From NCBI RefSeq assembly GCF_000719955.1, contig NZ_JOII01000003.1:186001-250000 (forward strand): a DNA stretch of 64,000 bases, given 5' to 3'. The notes under the pieces are model-generated. The model made no database searches and was not told where the DNA came from. It saw nothing but the letters and a program-made list of their open reading frames with translations. Made by a program: the position numbers and the translations under genes. Below, piece after piece: positions 1 to 8,807 of this stretch (its first letter is position 1; every line of letters starts with the position of its first letter). This stretch comes from Streptomyces albidoflavus. GTDB taxonomy: Bacteria; Actinomycetota; Actinomycetes; Streptomycetales; Streptomycetaceae.

Positions 1-1
1 C

Positions 2-100
2 GACGGCAAGATCGGTGCCCGGCTGCTCATCTTCACCTGCACCCTCACCGACGACCAGGAGTGGGAGATCATGCCCACGCAGCAGAAGACGGGCTCCTGA
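2..100 (+). CDS. 3' end of an unidentified gene
   Basis: Only the last 32 codons are in the window, ending in TGA at 98-100. The readable tail contains RLLIFTCTLTDDQEW and ends QQKTGS. I do not recognise the family. The gene runs towards the AAA+ ATPase gene, which lies on the other strand, with a 33-base gap. Because the next genes look like contractile injection system accessory genes, this could be another member of that locus, but nothing in the fragment proves it. Confidence 0.5.
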   Translation, partial: DGKIGARLLIFTCTLTDDQEWEIMPTQQKTGS

Positions 101-133
101 GAGAAGGCCGGCCGGAGCTCCGGTGAGGGCGGC

Positions 134-2185
134 TCACCAGCCGCCCTCACCGGGCACCAGGCGGCCCGCCTTGCGGTACTCGCGGCGGGCACCCTCCAGC
201 AGGTCCCCGCCGGACACCGGGGTCCCCCGGCCGGCCGCGAGATAGGCGGCGGTGACCACGGCACTGCGGATGGACCCGCCGGCCAGCTCGAACTCCCGGG
301 CCAGCTCCGCCGGGTCGGTCCCCTCCTCGTGCGGTACGTGCGAGAGGCCGTGCCGCCACAGCGCCAGACGCTGCCCGGCGTCGGGGAAGGGGAAGTCCAC
401 CACCAGGTCCAGACGGCGGGTGAACGCCTCGTCGATGTTGGCGCGCAGGTTGGTGGTGAGCAGCGCGATCCCCTCGAAGGACTCCAGCCGCTGGAGCAGG
501 TAGGCGCTCTCCATGTTGGCGTACCGGTCGTGGGCGTCCTTCACCTCCGAACGCTTGCCGAAGACCGCGTCCGCCTCGTCGAAGAGGAGGACCGCGTCGG
601 TCCGGTCGGCCTCGGTGAAGATCCGCTCCAGGTTCTTCTCGGTCTCCCCGACGTACTTGTCGACCACCGAGGACAACTGGACGACGTACAGGTCGAGTCC
701 GAGGTCGGCCGCGACCACCTCGGCCGAGAGCGTCTTGCCGGTGCCGGACTCGCCCGCGAACAGCCCGAGCACCCCCCGGCCGCGCCCGCCGCCCGCGTTC
801 AGCCGCCACTCGCCGAGCACCCGGTCCCGGTGGCGGGCGCGCAGCGCCAGCTCCCGCAACTGGCTGAGCGGCCCCTCGGGCAGCACCAGATCGTCCCAGT
901 CCACGGCCGGCCGGATGCGCCGGGCGTGCTGTTCGAGGCCGGAGGCCGACTGGCGCCGGGCGGCGCGCCGGACGTGGGCCGCGCCCACCGGCGCGCCCTC
1001 GAACTCCGCCAGCGCGCGGGCCGCCCGCGCCGCCCGCCGCACCCGGTCACCACCGAGCCGGTACGGGGCCACGGCGGCGGCCAGGTCGAAGCCGTCCGCG
1101 TCCGCGCCGAGCGCCGCGCGCCACGCGGCCGTCCCGCCGGCCCGGCGCCCGGGGGCGTCCAGCACCAGCACGTCGGCGGGCGACCACTCCGGGTCGTAGG
1201 GGCGGCGGTCCGTCAGCAGCACCGTCACGTCCGGCGCGGCGGTCAGCGCCCGCACCAGCGGACCGGGCCGCTCGGGCAGGCCGGGGACGACCAGGGGCCG
1301 CCCGGTCAGCCGTGCCTCGCGCAGCAGCTCCGGGACCCGCTCCTCGGCGGCCATGCAGGTCAGCGCGGAGAGCCCGGCGGCGGGCAGCGCGGCGGCGAGT
1401 ACGGCGAGGCCGTCGCCCTCGCGCGGCTCGCGCAGGTAGGCCGTGACCGGGCCCGCGCCGAGCCGGGCGGCGAGCAGCCGGGTGAACTCCGTGGCCTCGG
1501 GGTCCTGGGGGAGCGGCGGCGGCAGGGGCTGCAACAGGCCGAGCAGGGCGGCGTCCGGGGTGTCGTCGCCGAGGAGATGCCCCGCCACCCGGTCGGGGAC
1601 GCGCAACGAGCGGGTCAGGAAGGGGCGTTCGGGCTCCTCCACCTCCAGCAGGCCCCAGGCCCGCAGCGGCGCCGAGGCGTGCAGCCGCGCCCGGGCCGCC
1701 GCCTGCGAGGTGGGCACCCCGCACAGCTCCAGGGCCAGCCCGGCGGTGGCCCGGCGGCGGCTCACGTCGTCGTTGAGGTAGCCGTAGAGCGGCTCGACGC
1801 CCCGGTCCACGTCCGGGGCGAGGGCGATCAGCAGGAGGGCGGTGTCCAGGCCGGTCAGTCCCGCCCGCAAGGCCAGCCGGGCCAGGCGGTCGCCGGGCGC
1901 GCCGTCCGGGTGGGCCCCGGCCGCGACGGCGCTCGGGGCGGGCGCGCCGGACTCCTCGGCCTCCTCCTCCGGCCGCCACCGGTCCAGCAGTTGCCGCGCC
2001 GCCTCGTCGGAGACGTACAGCCCGCGCAGCGGGTCCTCGGCCGTCGGGTCACCGGCCGCCCGTCGCGCCACCAGGGCCGCCACCCCGTCGCGCAGTACGG
2101 CCAGCCGGGCCAGCAGCGCCGGTGCCGCCGCGTCCGGTACGTCCTCGGCGAGGCCGGGCAGGGGCGGGTCGTAGGCGGTCATCAC
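134..2185 (-). CDS. AAA+ ATPase of contractile injection system type
   Basis: A 683-residue protein with one C-terminal AAA+ module. Walker A GESGTGKT lies at about 478-485, Walker B LLFDEAD at 533-539, a sensor-1-like LLTTN near 575 and an arginine-finger-like RRLD near 590. The first 430 residues are an Ala/Leu/Arg-rich region without recognisable motifs. Large ATPases of this layout accompany DUF4255 proteins in extracellular contractile injection systems (the Pvc15-like role), probably for particle assembly. The GTG start at 2185 is followed directly by ATG and overlaps the stop of the upstream DUF4255 gene in GTGA, so the two are translationally coupled. AAA+ assignment is firm; the injection-system role rests on context. 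Confidence 0.85.
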   Translation of the reverse strand: MMTAYDPPLPGLAEDVPDAAAPALLARLAVLRDGVAALVARRAAGDPTAEDPLRGLYVSDEAARQLLDRWRPEEEAEESGAPAPSAVAAGAHPDGAPGDRLARLALRAGLTGLDTALLLIALAPDVDRGVEPLYGYLNDDVSRRRATAGLALELCGVPTSQAAARARLHASAPLRAWGLLEVEEPERPFLTRSLRVPDRVAGHLLGDDTPDAALLGLLQPLPPPLPQDPEATEFTRLLAARLGAGPVTAYLREPREGDGLAVLAAALPAAGLSALTCMAAEERVPELLREARLTGRPLVVPGLPERPGPLVRALTAAPDVTVLLTDRRPYDPEWSPADVLVLDAPGRRAGGTAAWRAALGADADGFDLAAAVAPYRLGGDRVRRAARAARALAEFEGAPVGAAHVRRAARRQSASGLEQHARRIRPAVDWDDLVLPEGPLSQLRELALRARHRDRVLGEWRLNAGGGRGRGVLGLFAGESGTGKTLSAEVVAADLGLDLYVVQLSSVVDKYVGETEKNLERIFTEADRTDAVLLFDEADAVFGKRSEVKDAHDRYANMESAYLLQRLESFEGIALLTTNLRANIDEAFTRRLDLVVDFPFPDAGQRLALWRHGLSHVPHEEGTDPAELAREFELAGGSIRSAVVTAAYLAAGRGTPVSGGDLLEGARREYRKAGRLVPGEGGW

Positions 2186-2853
2186 GAGCCCCGGCGGCGG
2201 CGTGCCGCCTCACGGGCCGCGCGGACGGCCGCCACCTGGCGCGGCCGGTGCGAGCGTTCGCCGGAGCGGGGCGGATCGCCGTTCACGCCGCGCAGCCGCA
2301 CCGTCGCGCCCTCGGTGACCGGCGGGCCCGCGTCGTACTCCGGGTAGGACGGGAAGGGCACCGTCACCACCAGGTCCACCGAGGGCTTCAGTTCGCCGCC
2401 GAGCGCCGACCAGATCTCGGCGAGCGAACGCGACTCCGTCTGGATGCCCGCCACCGTCAGCGGCACCGACAGGCCCAGCGCCCCCAGCGCGCCCGGCAGT
2501 TCGGCCGGGGGCAGGACCTCGCGGGGCAGCAGCGTCGCCAGGACGGCGGAGAGCAGGCGGTGTTCGTCCTGCGGGGTCTTCGTCCAGGCCGTCACCAGGT
2601 AGGAGAGGCGGAACCAGCGGGGCGGGCGGCGGCGCCGCACCACGATGTCCGCCGCGTCGCGGACCGGTTCCTGGCCGCGCTGGCGCCGGGCCACGTCCTC
2701 CCGGATGTCGTACAGGTAGGCGTTGACCACGGGGGCGTTGCGCCGTGCCGCCCAGTCCCGGGTGGGCGCCTCGAAGGAGACGTCGATTCCCGACCCGGCC
2801 AGTACCCCGGTGCCGAACAGCCCCTTGAGGACCTCGTCCACCTCGTGGATCAC
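2182..2853 (-). CDS. DUF4255 family protein (Pvc16-like)
   Basis: I chose the GTG at 2853 because it gives the family-typical opening (V/M)IHEVDEVLKGLF and has a GGGAG ribosome-binding site about 9 bases upstream. The resulting protein is 223 residues. An in-frame upstream extension to 2970 is Arg/Pro/Gly-rich and looks non-coding. DUF4255 proteins occur in phage-tail-like contractile injection loci, where Pvc16-type proteins are thought to act at the tube or sheath terminus. Body motifs include FEAPTRDWAARR and NAYLYDIREDVARR. It overlaps the downstream AAA+ ATPase start by four bases, which supports one operon. Structural function in this organism is inferred, not shown. Confidence 0.82.
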   Translation of the reverse strand: MIHEVDEVLKGLFGTGVLAGSGIDVSFEAPTRDWAARRNAPVVNAYLYDIREDVARRQRGQEPVRDAADIVVRRRRPPRWFRLSYLVTAWTKTPQDEHRLLSAVLATLLPREVLPPAELPGALGALGLSVPLTVAGIQTESRSLAEIWSALGGELKPSVDLVVTVPFPSYPEYDAGPPVTEGATVRLRGVNGDPPRSGERSHRPRQVAAVRAAREAARRRRGS

Positions 2854-3009
2854 TCTCGCGCTCCCGCCTCGCCGCCTGCCGCACCGCCCTGCCGCCGGTC
2901 CGCGTGCACCACCGATCCTGCCCGGGGCCCGGCCGGGCCCGCAGGCGCGGCGGGGACGACGGGAGGGCATCGTGGGCTGCCCTCCTGGCCCTCTCGGCTG
3001 CCCGTTCGG

Positions 3010-3678
3010 TCAGATGTATCCTTCCCTGAGGGCAAAGGCCACGGCATGTGCGCGGTTGCGCAGGTGGAGCCGGGTGGTGACCCCGTGGATCACGTTCTTG
3101 ACAGTGCGTTCGGAGTACGACAACTTGCCGGCGATCTCCCCGGTGTCGAGCCCCTCCGCGATCAGCCGCACCACGTCCACCTCACGTGGGGTGAGCCCCA
3201 GCGAGGGACCGCCCTGCTGCCCCACCGCGCCGCGGTGGAGGGTGCCCACCTGGCTCAGCAGGCTCCCCAGCAGGTCCGCCGGCAGGTCGCCGTCGCCGCG
3301 CGAGGCGGCCAGCACCGCCGAGACCAGCCGCCGGGCGGTCGCCTCGTGGCGCCAGACGATGGCGCCGACCCCGCACTCGACCACGTCCAGCAACTCGCGC
3401 TCCTGGAGCGTGCCGACCACCAGGGCGGCCCGCGCCCCCTCGCCGCGCACGATCCGGCGCAGCCGCCCGACGGCGTTCTCGTCGAGCGCGTTCTCGACCA
3501 CCAGCGCCACCGTGCCCGGCGCCGACTCCTCCCGCAGTTCGACCTCGGGCTGGCGGCGCAACTGGCTGACCGCGCCCTCCTTGCTGATGGGGTCGGCGGC
3601 GACCACCGCCACCGGCACGGGCCCGCCCCGGCCGCCGTCGGGGGCGGGAGTGGAGGCAGTCCACGATGAGTTGAGCAA
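3010..3678 (-). CDS. LuxR-type response-regulator-like transcription factor
   Basis: A 222-residue protein with an N-terminal receiver-like domain (VPVAVVAADPISKEGAVSQL at its start) and a C-terminal LuxR/NarL helix-turn-helix at about 160-215 (LTPREVDVVRLIAEG, then SERTVKNVIHGV). The region where a receiver would carry its phospho-aspartate reads VALVVEN, so the usual Asp is not evident and phosphorylation may not be the signal. The TTG at 3678 has an AGGGGA ribosome-binding site. GTG codons 20-22 residues downstream, right before the domain, are alternative starts. It lies upstream of, and on the same strand as, the DUF4255/ATPase pair, so it may control the injection locus. Confidence 0.8.
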   Translation of the reverse strand: MLNSSWTASTPAPDGGRGGPVPVAVVAADPISKEGAVSQLRRQPEVELREESAPGTVALVVENALDENAVGRLRRIVRGEGARAALVVGTLQERELLDVVECGVGAIVWRHEATARRLVSAVLAASRGDGDLPADLLGSLLSQVGTLHRGAVGQQGGPSLGLTPREVDVVRLIAEGLDTGEIAGKLSYSERTVKNVIHGVTTRLHLRNRAHAVAFALREGYI

Positions 3679-3770
3679 CCGTCATCCCCTGTTCACGAGC
3701 CCGCCGGCCGGCGCCGACCGCCAGCCTCCAGGCAAGATCCACACTTCTGCCGCCACCGGCCCGGGCGCAA

Positions 3771-3799
3771 TCGTGGACCACCACGAGGCACACCACGAG
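3771..3799. promoter_or_regulatory. Inverted plus direct repeat between divergent LuxR and LAL genes
   Basis: The 351-base gap 3679-4029 contains no convincing gene. It holds the inverted repeat TCGTGG-N4-CCACGA at 3771-3786. The octamer ACCACGAG occurs twice, at 3780-3787 and 3792-3799, a 12-base period. The site is about 95 bases from the LuxR start and 230 from the LAL start. Binding by either regulator is a guess. Confidence 0.35.
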
Positions 3800-4029
3800 A
3801 CCGGTGCCGGCCGCCCCGCCGAGACCCGTGGAAGTCCCCTGTCCTCGCAGGTCGGAGCGGTGTCGGGGGAGAGGCGCGGGCCGCCCGCTCCCCACCGTGA
3901 CCGTCACCACAGCGCGCGCCGTCGAGCGCGACACGCCGTATCCCCGCGTGGGTCTTCTCACCCCACCGAACCCCGGCGCTCCCGCGTCTCACAGAGCGGG
4001 GGAGCAGGATCGAGCACACGGAGGCACCG

Positions 4030-6921
4030 ATGACCCGACCGCCACGCGAGCACCCTCACCACGACGGGCCCCTCGCGGCCGAGATCGAGCGCGCCCGGAG
4101 CGGCAGCGGACGCCTGGTCCTGCTGCGCGGCGCCACCGGCACCGGCCGCACCACCGCCCTCGACGCCGCTGTCCGCGCCGCCGCAGCCCGGGGCCTGCGG
4201 GTGCTGCGGGCGCGCTGCTCACCCGAGGACACCGGCGTCCCCCTCGCCGCCGTCCGGCAACTGCTCAGCCCGGAGGACGAGTTCGCCGACCTCGTCCCCG
4301 AGGGCGACGAACGGGGCACCGCCGCCCGGCTCTGGCGGACCCTGCGGACGTACGCCGCCGAGGCCCCGCTGCTCGTGGCGGTCGACGACGTCCACCTCGC
4401 CGACGACCCCTCCCGCCGCTGGCTCCTGGACGCCGCCCGCCGCCTCGACCGATTACCGCTCCTGCTGGTCGCCACCGAACGCAGCCAGTACGACATCGAA
4501 CCCCGGCCCCCGGGGCTCGCCCAGTCGCTGGCCCCCTCCCTGGTCCGCACCCGCACCGTCGCCCCGCTCGGCGACGAGGCCGCCGCCGCCCTCGTACGCG
4601 AGGCGTTCCCGGCGGCCGGCGAGGTGTGGGCGGAAGCCTGCGTACGTGCCGGGGCGGGCGTCCCGCTCTTCCTCCACGCACTCCTCGACGACCTCGGCGC
4701 GACCCCCTGGCCGGAGCCGGACGCACCCGCCGCCGACGGGGTGCCCGCCCTGCCCGAGAGCTGCGCCGCGCTCTACCCCGGCTCCTACCCGGCCGCGGTC
4801 TCCTGGTGGCTGGAGAACGCCGGGGCCGCCACCGCCGAGGTGGCCCGGTGCCTGGCCGCGCTGGAGGAGGCGTGGCCGTCACCGTCCGCCGCCGGTGACA
4901 CCGGGACGGACGCCCCGCCGGAGCCGCCCCACCCGTCGGTGCGCGAACGTCCCCCCACCGTAGGGGGGTCCGGCGCGGCCGCCCGCGACCCGGCCGGGCT
5001 CCTCGCCGAGGCCGCCGGGGCGGACCCCGCCCGTGTCGCCGGCTGGCTCGCCGCCATGGGCCGGCTCGGCCTGCTCCGCACCGACGCCGCCGGCCGCCCC
5101 CGCTACGCCCACCCCCTGCTGCGCGACGCCGTCCTCACCGGCTGGCCCCTGCGCCGCCGGCAGGCGGCCCACCGGGCGGCCGCCGAGGCGATGACGCGCC
5201 GGGGCGACCGCGTCGAGGAGATCGCACGCCACCTGCTACGGGTCCCGGCCGCCGGACCGCCCTGGGCCCTGCGCGTCCTGCGCGACGCCGCCACCGTCGC
5301 CGTGCACGACGCCCGCCCCTACGACGCCGTCGGCTACCTGCGCCGCGCCCTGGAGGAGGAACTCACCGGCGGCCTCAGGCAACGGCTCCTCACCCAGCTC
5401 GGCTCCCTGGAGTACGCCTCCGCCGACGCCCCCGCCGCCATCGCCCGCCTCGCCGAGGCCCAGCACCTGCCCGCCGGGCCGCGCGACCGGGTCCGTACCG
5501 CCGTCGCGCTCGGCGCCGCCCTGGCCGCCCGGGGCGAGATCCGCACCGCCATGGAGGTGCTGCGCCGCGCGGGCGGCAGCCTCTCCGGCCACCCGGGGCT
5601 GGCCCGCACCGTACGGGCCGCCTCGGCGCTCGTCTCCGACGGCGACCTGGCCAGCAGGCAGGAGGTGTACCGCTGGCTCTGCGAGACCGGCGAACGCTCC
5701 CCGGAACTGGTGGGCACCGCCGGACAGGCGCTCCTCGTCCGGTACGCCGCGACGGCCGGGCTCGTCTCGGCGCCCGAGGCGATGCGCCGGATGCGGGAGC
5801 TGCTCGCCCAGCCCACCGATCCGCTCGCCGAACCCTTCCTCGTCGGCACGGCCGCCGCCGTCGCCCAGTGGGCCGACGAGCTCGACGAGGCGGACCGGCT
5901 GGTCGAGCGGGGGCTCGCCGGGCAGCACCCCGGGCTGCTCCACCCGATGCTCGCCGCCCTGCTCAACACCGGCTCCGACATCGCCGCCGCCCGGGGCGAC
6001 CACGCCCGCCTGCTCGCCTCGGGCCGGGCCGGGCGCCAGGGCGAGGCCCGCGCCGTCCCCACCAACCAGGACGCCCATGTGCTGATGGCGCTGGTCCACA
6101 CCGGACGCACCGACGAGGCACGCGGCTTCGCGGGCCGCTTCGACCTGAACTCGGCGCCGGACGGCTGGGAGGTGAACCGTTTCCTCTATGCGCGCGGCGT
6201 GCTGCGGTCCGCCACCGGCGACCCGGCGGGCGCGGTCCACGACTTCCTGGAGTGCGGGCGCAGGCAGAGCGCCCGCGAGGTGGTCAGTCCCGTCGTCACC
6301 CCGTGGCGCAGCGCCGTGGCAGCCTGCCGGCTGGAACTCGGCGGCGGTCAGGAGGCGCTGGACCTGGCGACGGAGGAAGTGCGGCTCGCCCGGGTGTGGG
6401 GCACCCCGCGCACGGTCGGCCGCGCCCTGAGCGTCCTCGGCACCGCCACCGGCGGCCGCCACGGCCTGGAACTGGCCGAGGAAGCCGTCGACACCCTGCG
6501 CGAGGTCCCCGGCGACCCCTTGGCGGAGCTGATCCCGGCCCTTCTCGCCCAGGGCCGCCAGCTGGTCGCCGCCGGGGAGCGCGGCCGGGGCCGCGTCCGG
6601 CTGCGCGAGGCGGCCGAACTGGCCGAACGCTCCGGCGCCGTGCGCTGGCTCGGGCTCGCCTCCCAGGCCCTGCGCGAGGGCGGGGCACGCCATCCGGCGG
6701 CGGCCCGCACCGGCTCCGTCGCCCTCACCGACAGCGAGCACCGCATCGCCACCCTCGCCGCCGAAGGGCACACCAACACCGAGATAGCCGACCTGCTGCA
6801 CCTCGCCCGCCGCACCGTGGAGACCCACCTGACCAGTACCTACCGCAAGCTCGGCATACGGCGCAGGACGGAGCTGCCGGGGAGATTGGAGCGGGGGTCG
6901 GCCCGGGCCCCACGGCCGTAG
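4030..6921 (+). CDS. LAL-family (large ATP-binding LuxR) transcriptional regulator
   Basis: A 963-residue regulator with the LAL layout. An N-terminal NTPase domain carries Walker A GATGTGRTT at 34-42 and Walker B PLLVAVDDVH near 117-126. A long helical, TPR-like middle follows. The C-terminal LuxR helix-turn-helix reads LTDSEHRIATLAAEG and ARRTVETHLTSTYRKLG. The ATG start has a strong GGAGG five bases upstream. LAL proteins are usually pathway-specific activators that bind an inducer through the ATPase/TPR part. It diverges from the small LuxR gene at the edge of the putative injection-system locus, so control of that locus is plausible but unproven. Confidence 0.9.
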   Translation: MTRPPREHPHHDGPLAAEIERARSGSGRLVLLRGATGTGRTTALDAAVRAAAARGLRVLRARCSPEDTGVPLAAVRQLLSPEDEFADLVPEGDERGTAARLWRTLRTYAAEAPLLVAVDDVHLADDPSRRWLLDAARRLDRLPLLLVATERSQYDIEPRPPGLAQSLAPSLVRTRTVAPLGDEAAAALVREAFPAAGEVWAEACVRAGAGVPLFLHALLDDLGATPWPEPDAPAADGVPALPESCAALYPGSYPAAVSWWLENAGAATAEVARCLAALEEAWPSPSAAGDTGTDAPPEPPHPSVRERPPTVGGSGAAARDPAGLLAEAAGADPARVAGWLAAMGRLGLLRTDAAGRPRYAHPLLRDAVLTGWPLRRRQAAHRAAAEAMTRRGDRVEEIARHLLRVPAAGPPWALRVLRDAATVAVHDARPYDAVGYLRRALEEELTGGLRQRLLTQLGSLEYASADAPAAIARLAEAQHLPAGPRDRVRTAVALGAALAARGEIRTAMEVLRRAGGSLSGHPGLARTVRAASALVSDGDLASRQEVYRWLCETGERSPELVGTAGQALLVRYAATAGLVSAPEAMRRMRELLAQPTDPLAEPFLVGTAAAVAQWADELDEADRLVERGLAGQHPGLLHPMLAALLNTGSDIAAARGDHARLLASGRAGRQGEARAVPTNQDAHVLMALVHTGRTDEARGFAGRFDLNSAPDGWEVNRFLYARGVLRSATGDPAGAVHDFLECGRRQSAREVVSPVVTPWRSAVAACRLELGGGQEALDLATEEVRLARVWGTPRTVGRALSVLGTATGGRHGLELAEEAVDTLREVPGDPLAELIPALLAQGRQLVAAGERGRGRVRLREAAELAERSGAVRWLGLASQALREGGARHPAAARTGSVALTDSEHRIATLAAEGHTNTEIADLLHLARRTVETHLTSTYRKLGIRRRTELPGRLERGSARAPRP

Positions 6922-6948
6922 GCGGACGCGCGCCCCGTATAGGCTCCC

Positions 6949-7266
6949 GTGGCTGTGAGCCTCGTAGAACTGCGCAGCCGGCTGCGCCGGTCGGACAGGC
7001 CGGCGGCCTTCGCTGTCGTCGTCGGCGATCTGCTGCTCTGCTGCGTCGTCCTCTGGTGGATGGTGGCCGGGGCGGGGGCCTCCACCCGCGAGGAGGAGAC
7101 CGCCTCCTGGATCCTGGGCGCCGAGATCTACGGGATCTGGCTCGCCGCCGGGCTGGTGCTGTTCGCCGGGGCGGGCCTGCCGCGGACCCTCCTCGGGCAC
7201 CTGGCCGCGATGCTGCTCACGCCGAGTGCGCTGTTCCTGCTCGTGATGCTTCTGTCGCTCAGCTAG
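6949..7266 (+). CDS. Small integral membrane protein
   Basis: A 105-residue protein of unknown function with three predicted hydrophobic spans: about 20-41 (AAFAVVVGDLLLCCVVLWWM), 57-76 and 82-103. A TATAGG box lies at 6938-6943, only five bases before the GTG start, and there is no Shine-Dalgarno sequence. This fits a leaderless transcript. A second in-frame GTG two codons later is possible. The 3' end overlaps the convergent HIT-like gene by eight bases. I do not recognise a named family. Confidence 0.72.
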   Translation: MAVSLVELRSRLRRSDRPAAFAVVVGDLLLCCVVLWWMVAGAGASTREEETASWILGAEIYGIWLAAGLVLFAGAGLPRTLLGHLAAMLLTPSALFLLVMLLSLS

Positions 7267-7738
7267 CGAGGGCGCTGCGGTCCAGCTCCTCCCCGATCGC
7301 CTCGCGGAGCACCTCGTGCCCCGGGCCGAGGGCGTACCGCCGGTCGCTCCACCGGTCCCGGGGGTGGAGCCAGACCGGCCGGCGCACCAGCTCCGCTGGC
7401 TCCCACGCGTACCGGGGCCAGACGTGGGCGTGCAGGAAGCCGTCGGTGTTGCCCAGGATCTCCAGGTTGACGCGGAGGAAGGCGGGGTCCGCGCGAGCGC
7501 AGGCCCGTTCGACGGCCTCGCCGAGGCGGTCCATGTCGGAGAGGAACTCCAGCCGCCTGGGGCGGGGGAGGTCCGAGAGCCTGTCCACGGCGGGGTCGTC
7601 GGCCAGCAGCACCGAGTAGCCCGGGAGGAACTGCACGTCGCCGATGACGGCGAAGCCGGCGGTCAGCCGGCGCAGTACGGTGGGGTTCTCGCCGCGCAGG
7701 GCGCTGCCGACGCGGTCCGTCCGCCAGTCGTCGCTCAT
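7259..7738 (-). CDS. HIT-superfamily-like hydrolase or transferase
   Basis: A 159-residue cytoplasmic protein with a histidine-triad-like motif GFLHAHVWPRY (H103, H105), as in HIT and galactose-1-phosphate uridylyltransferase relatives. The usual third histidine position is occupied by tryptophan. Streptomyces proteins of this type are commonly annotated as diadenosine tetraphosphate hydrolases, but the altered triad makes the reaction uncertain. The gene is convergent with the small membrane protein gene, overlapping it by eight bases. It is followed upstream on the same strand by the LysR gene after ten bases. Confidence 0.75.
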   Translation of the reverse strand: MSDDWRTDRVGSALRGENPTVLRRLTAGFAVIGDVQFLPGYSVLLADDPAVDRLSDLPRPRRLEFLSDMDRLGEAVERACARADPAFLRVNLEILGNTDGFLHAHVWPRYAWEPAELVRRPVWLHPRDRWSDRRYALGPGHEVLREAIGEELDRSALAS

Positions 7739-7747
7739 GGGCCGAAC

Positions 7748-8692
7748 CTACCCCGCCGCCTCGCTCCGGGGGCCGAGCCGCCGGTCCAGAGCGGCGCCCA
7801 CGACCGGGCAGTTGGCGCGGACGACGTCGAGGAAGGCGTCCAGGACGGGGGAGCGGTCCTCGGGGGAGAAGGAGAGCACCAGGTCCGGGAGCGGGGTGCG
7901 CGGGGTGACCTCGCAGAACCAGGTGCCCGGACGCGGGGCCGCCAGCATCCGGGAGGGTCCGAGGCCCACCCCGACCCCGCAGGCGGCGAGGCCGATGACG
8001 GTGTGCACGTCCCGGGCGACCGTCGCCGACGCGAGCGCCGGGGAGCCCTCGCCGAGCAGGTCGCGCAGCCCGGCCGCCACCGCCGGCTCGTCCTCGCCGG
8101 AGGCCAGGATCAGCGGCTGGTGGAGCAGTTGGGCCACCGCCACCGACCGCAGTCCCGCGTACGGATGGCCGGAGCCCACCACGGCGACCAGGTGGTCGTG
8201 GCCGACCGGGACCGACACCAGGCGTTCGGCGCCGATTCCGCGCGGCCGGCCGAGGGTGACGGCCACGTCCAGCTCCCCGCCGGCCAGGGCGGCGCTGCTG
8301 CGGCTGGACGCCATCTCGTGCAACTCCAGCCTCACTCCGGGCCGTTCCCGGCTGAACCGGCGCAGCACACCCGGCAGCGGGTCCAGCAGGGCCGAGGCGA
8401 TGAAGCCCAGGCGCAGCCGGCCGCTCTCGCCGCGTGCCGCCCGGGCCGCGTCGACGGAGGCCGCGCCGATCTCCGCGAGCGCCGCCCGCGCCCGTACCAG
8501 GAAGGCCGCTCCCGCCGCCGTCGGGAAGACGCCCCGGCGGGTGCGGTCGAAGAGGCGGGCGCCCACCTCGCGTTCGAGGGCGGCGATCTGTTTCGACAGC
8601 GGTGGCTGCGCGATGCCCAGCGCGGTGGCCGCCCGCCCGAAGTGCGCGTGCTCGGCGAGGGCCACCGCGTACCGCAGGTGCCGTGCCTCCAT
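7748..8692 (-). CDS. LysR-family transcriptional regulator
   Basis: A 314-residue regulator. The ATG at 8692 is chosen because it gives the canonical opening MEARHLRYAVALAEHAHFG, and a GGAAGGAC ribosome-binding site precedes it. The winged helix-turn-helix spans about 1-60 (ATALGIAQPPLSKQIAALE). The rest is the periplasmic-binding-protein-like effector domain of the family. It is divergently transcribed from the alpha/beta hydrolase gene, and a perfect palindrome with T-N11-A spacing lies between them. It therefore probably regulates the hydrolase and itself in response to a small ligand. Confidence 0.9.
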   Translation of the reverse strand: MEARHLRYAVALAEHAHFGRAATALGIAQPPLSKQIAALEREVGARLFDRTRRGVFPTAAGAAFLVRARAALAEIGAASVDAARAARGESGRLRLGFIASALLDPLPGVLRRFSRERPGVRLELHEMASSRSSAALAGGELDVAVTLGRPRGIGAERLVSVPVGHDHLVAVVGSGHPYAGLRSVAVAQLLHQPLILASGEDEPAVAAGLRDLLGEGSPALASATVARDVHTVIGLAACGVGVGLGPSRMLAAPRPGTWFCEVTPRTPLPDLVLSFSPEDRSPVLDAFLDVVRANCPVVGAALDRRLGPRSEAAG

Positions 8693-8727
8693 CGTCCCCG
8701 TCCTTCCCCGCGACACCGTCCGGCGCG

Positions 8728-8746
8728 CGATACCCCCTGGGTATCG
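8728..8746. promoter_or_regulatory. Candidate LysR operator
   Basis: A perfect 8-base inverted repeat, CGATACCC-CCT-GGGTATCG, contains the T-N11-A core typical of LysR-type regulators (T8731, A8743). It lies 35 bases upstream of the LysR start and about 60 bases upstream of the divergent hydrolase start, an ideal position for shared control. Confidence 0.7.
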
Positions 8747-8807
8747 TCGGCGGGCCCGCGGGATCTTCCCGTGGCCGGGCGGGAGCGGGCCGCGTGGGAT
8801 GGCGGGT

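Noticed and set aside
329-2347. Long plus-strand ORF (672 codons) over the AAA+ ATPase gene
   Set aside because: It is antisense to a gene with intact Walker motifs; its product is Arg/Gly/Gln-rich without domains, a usual artefact of G+C-rich DNA.
4951-4969. CCCCCCACCGTAGGGGGG palindrome
   Set aside because: It lies inside the LAL coding sequence in a proline/glycine-coding stretch, with no regulatory context.
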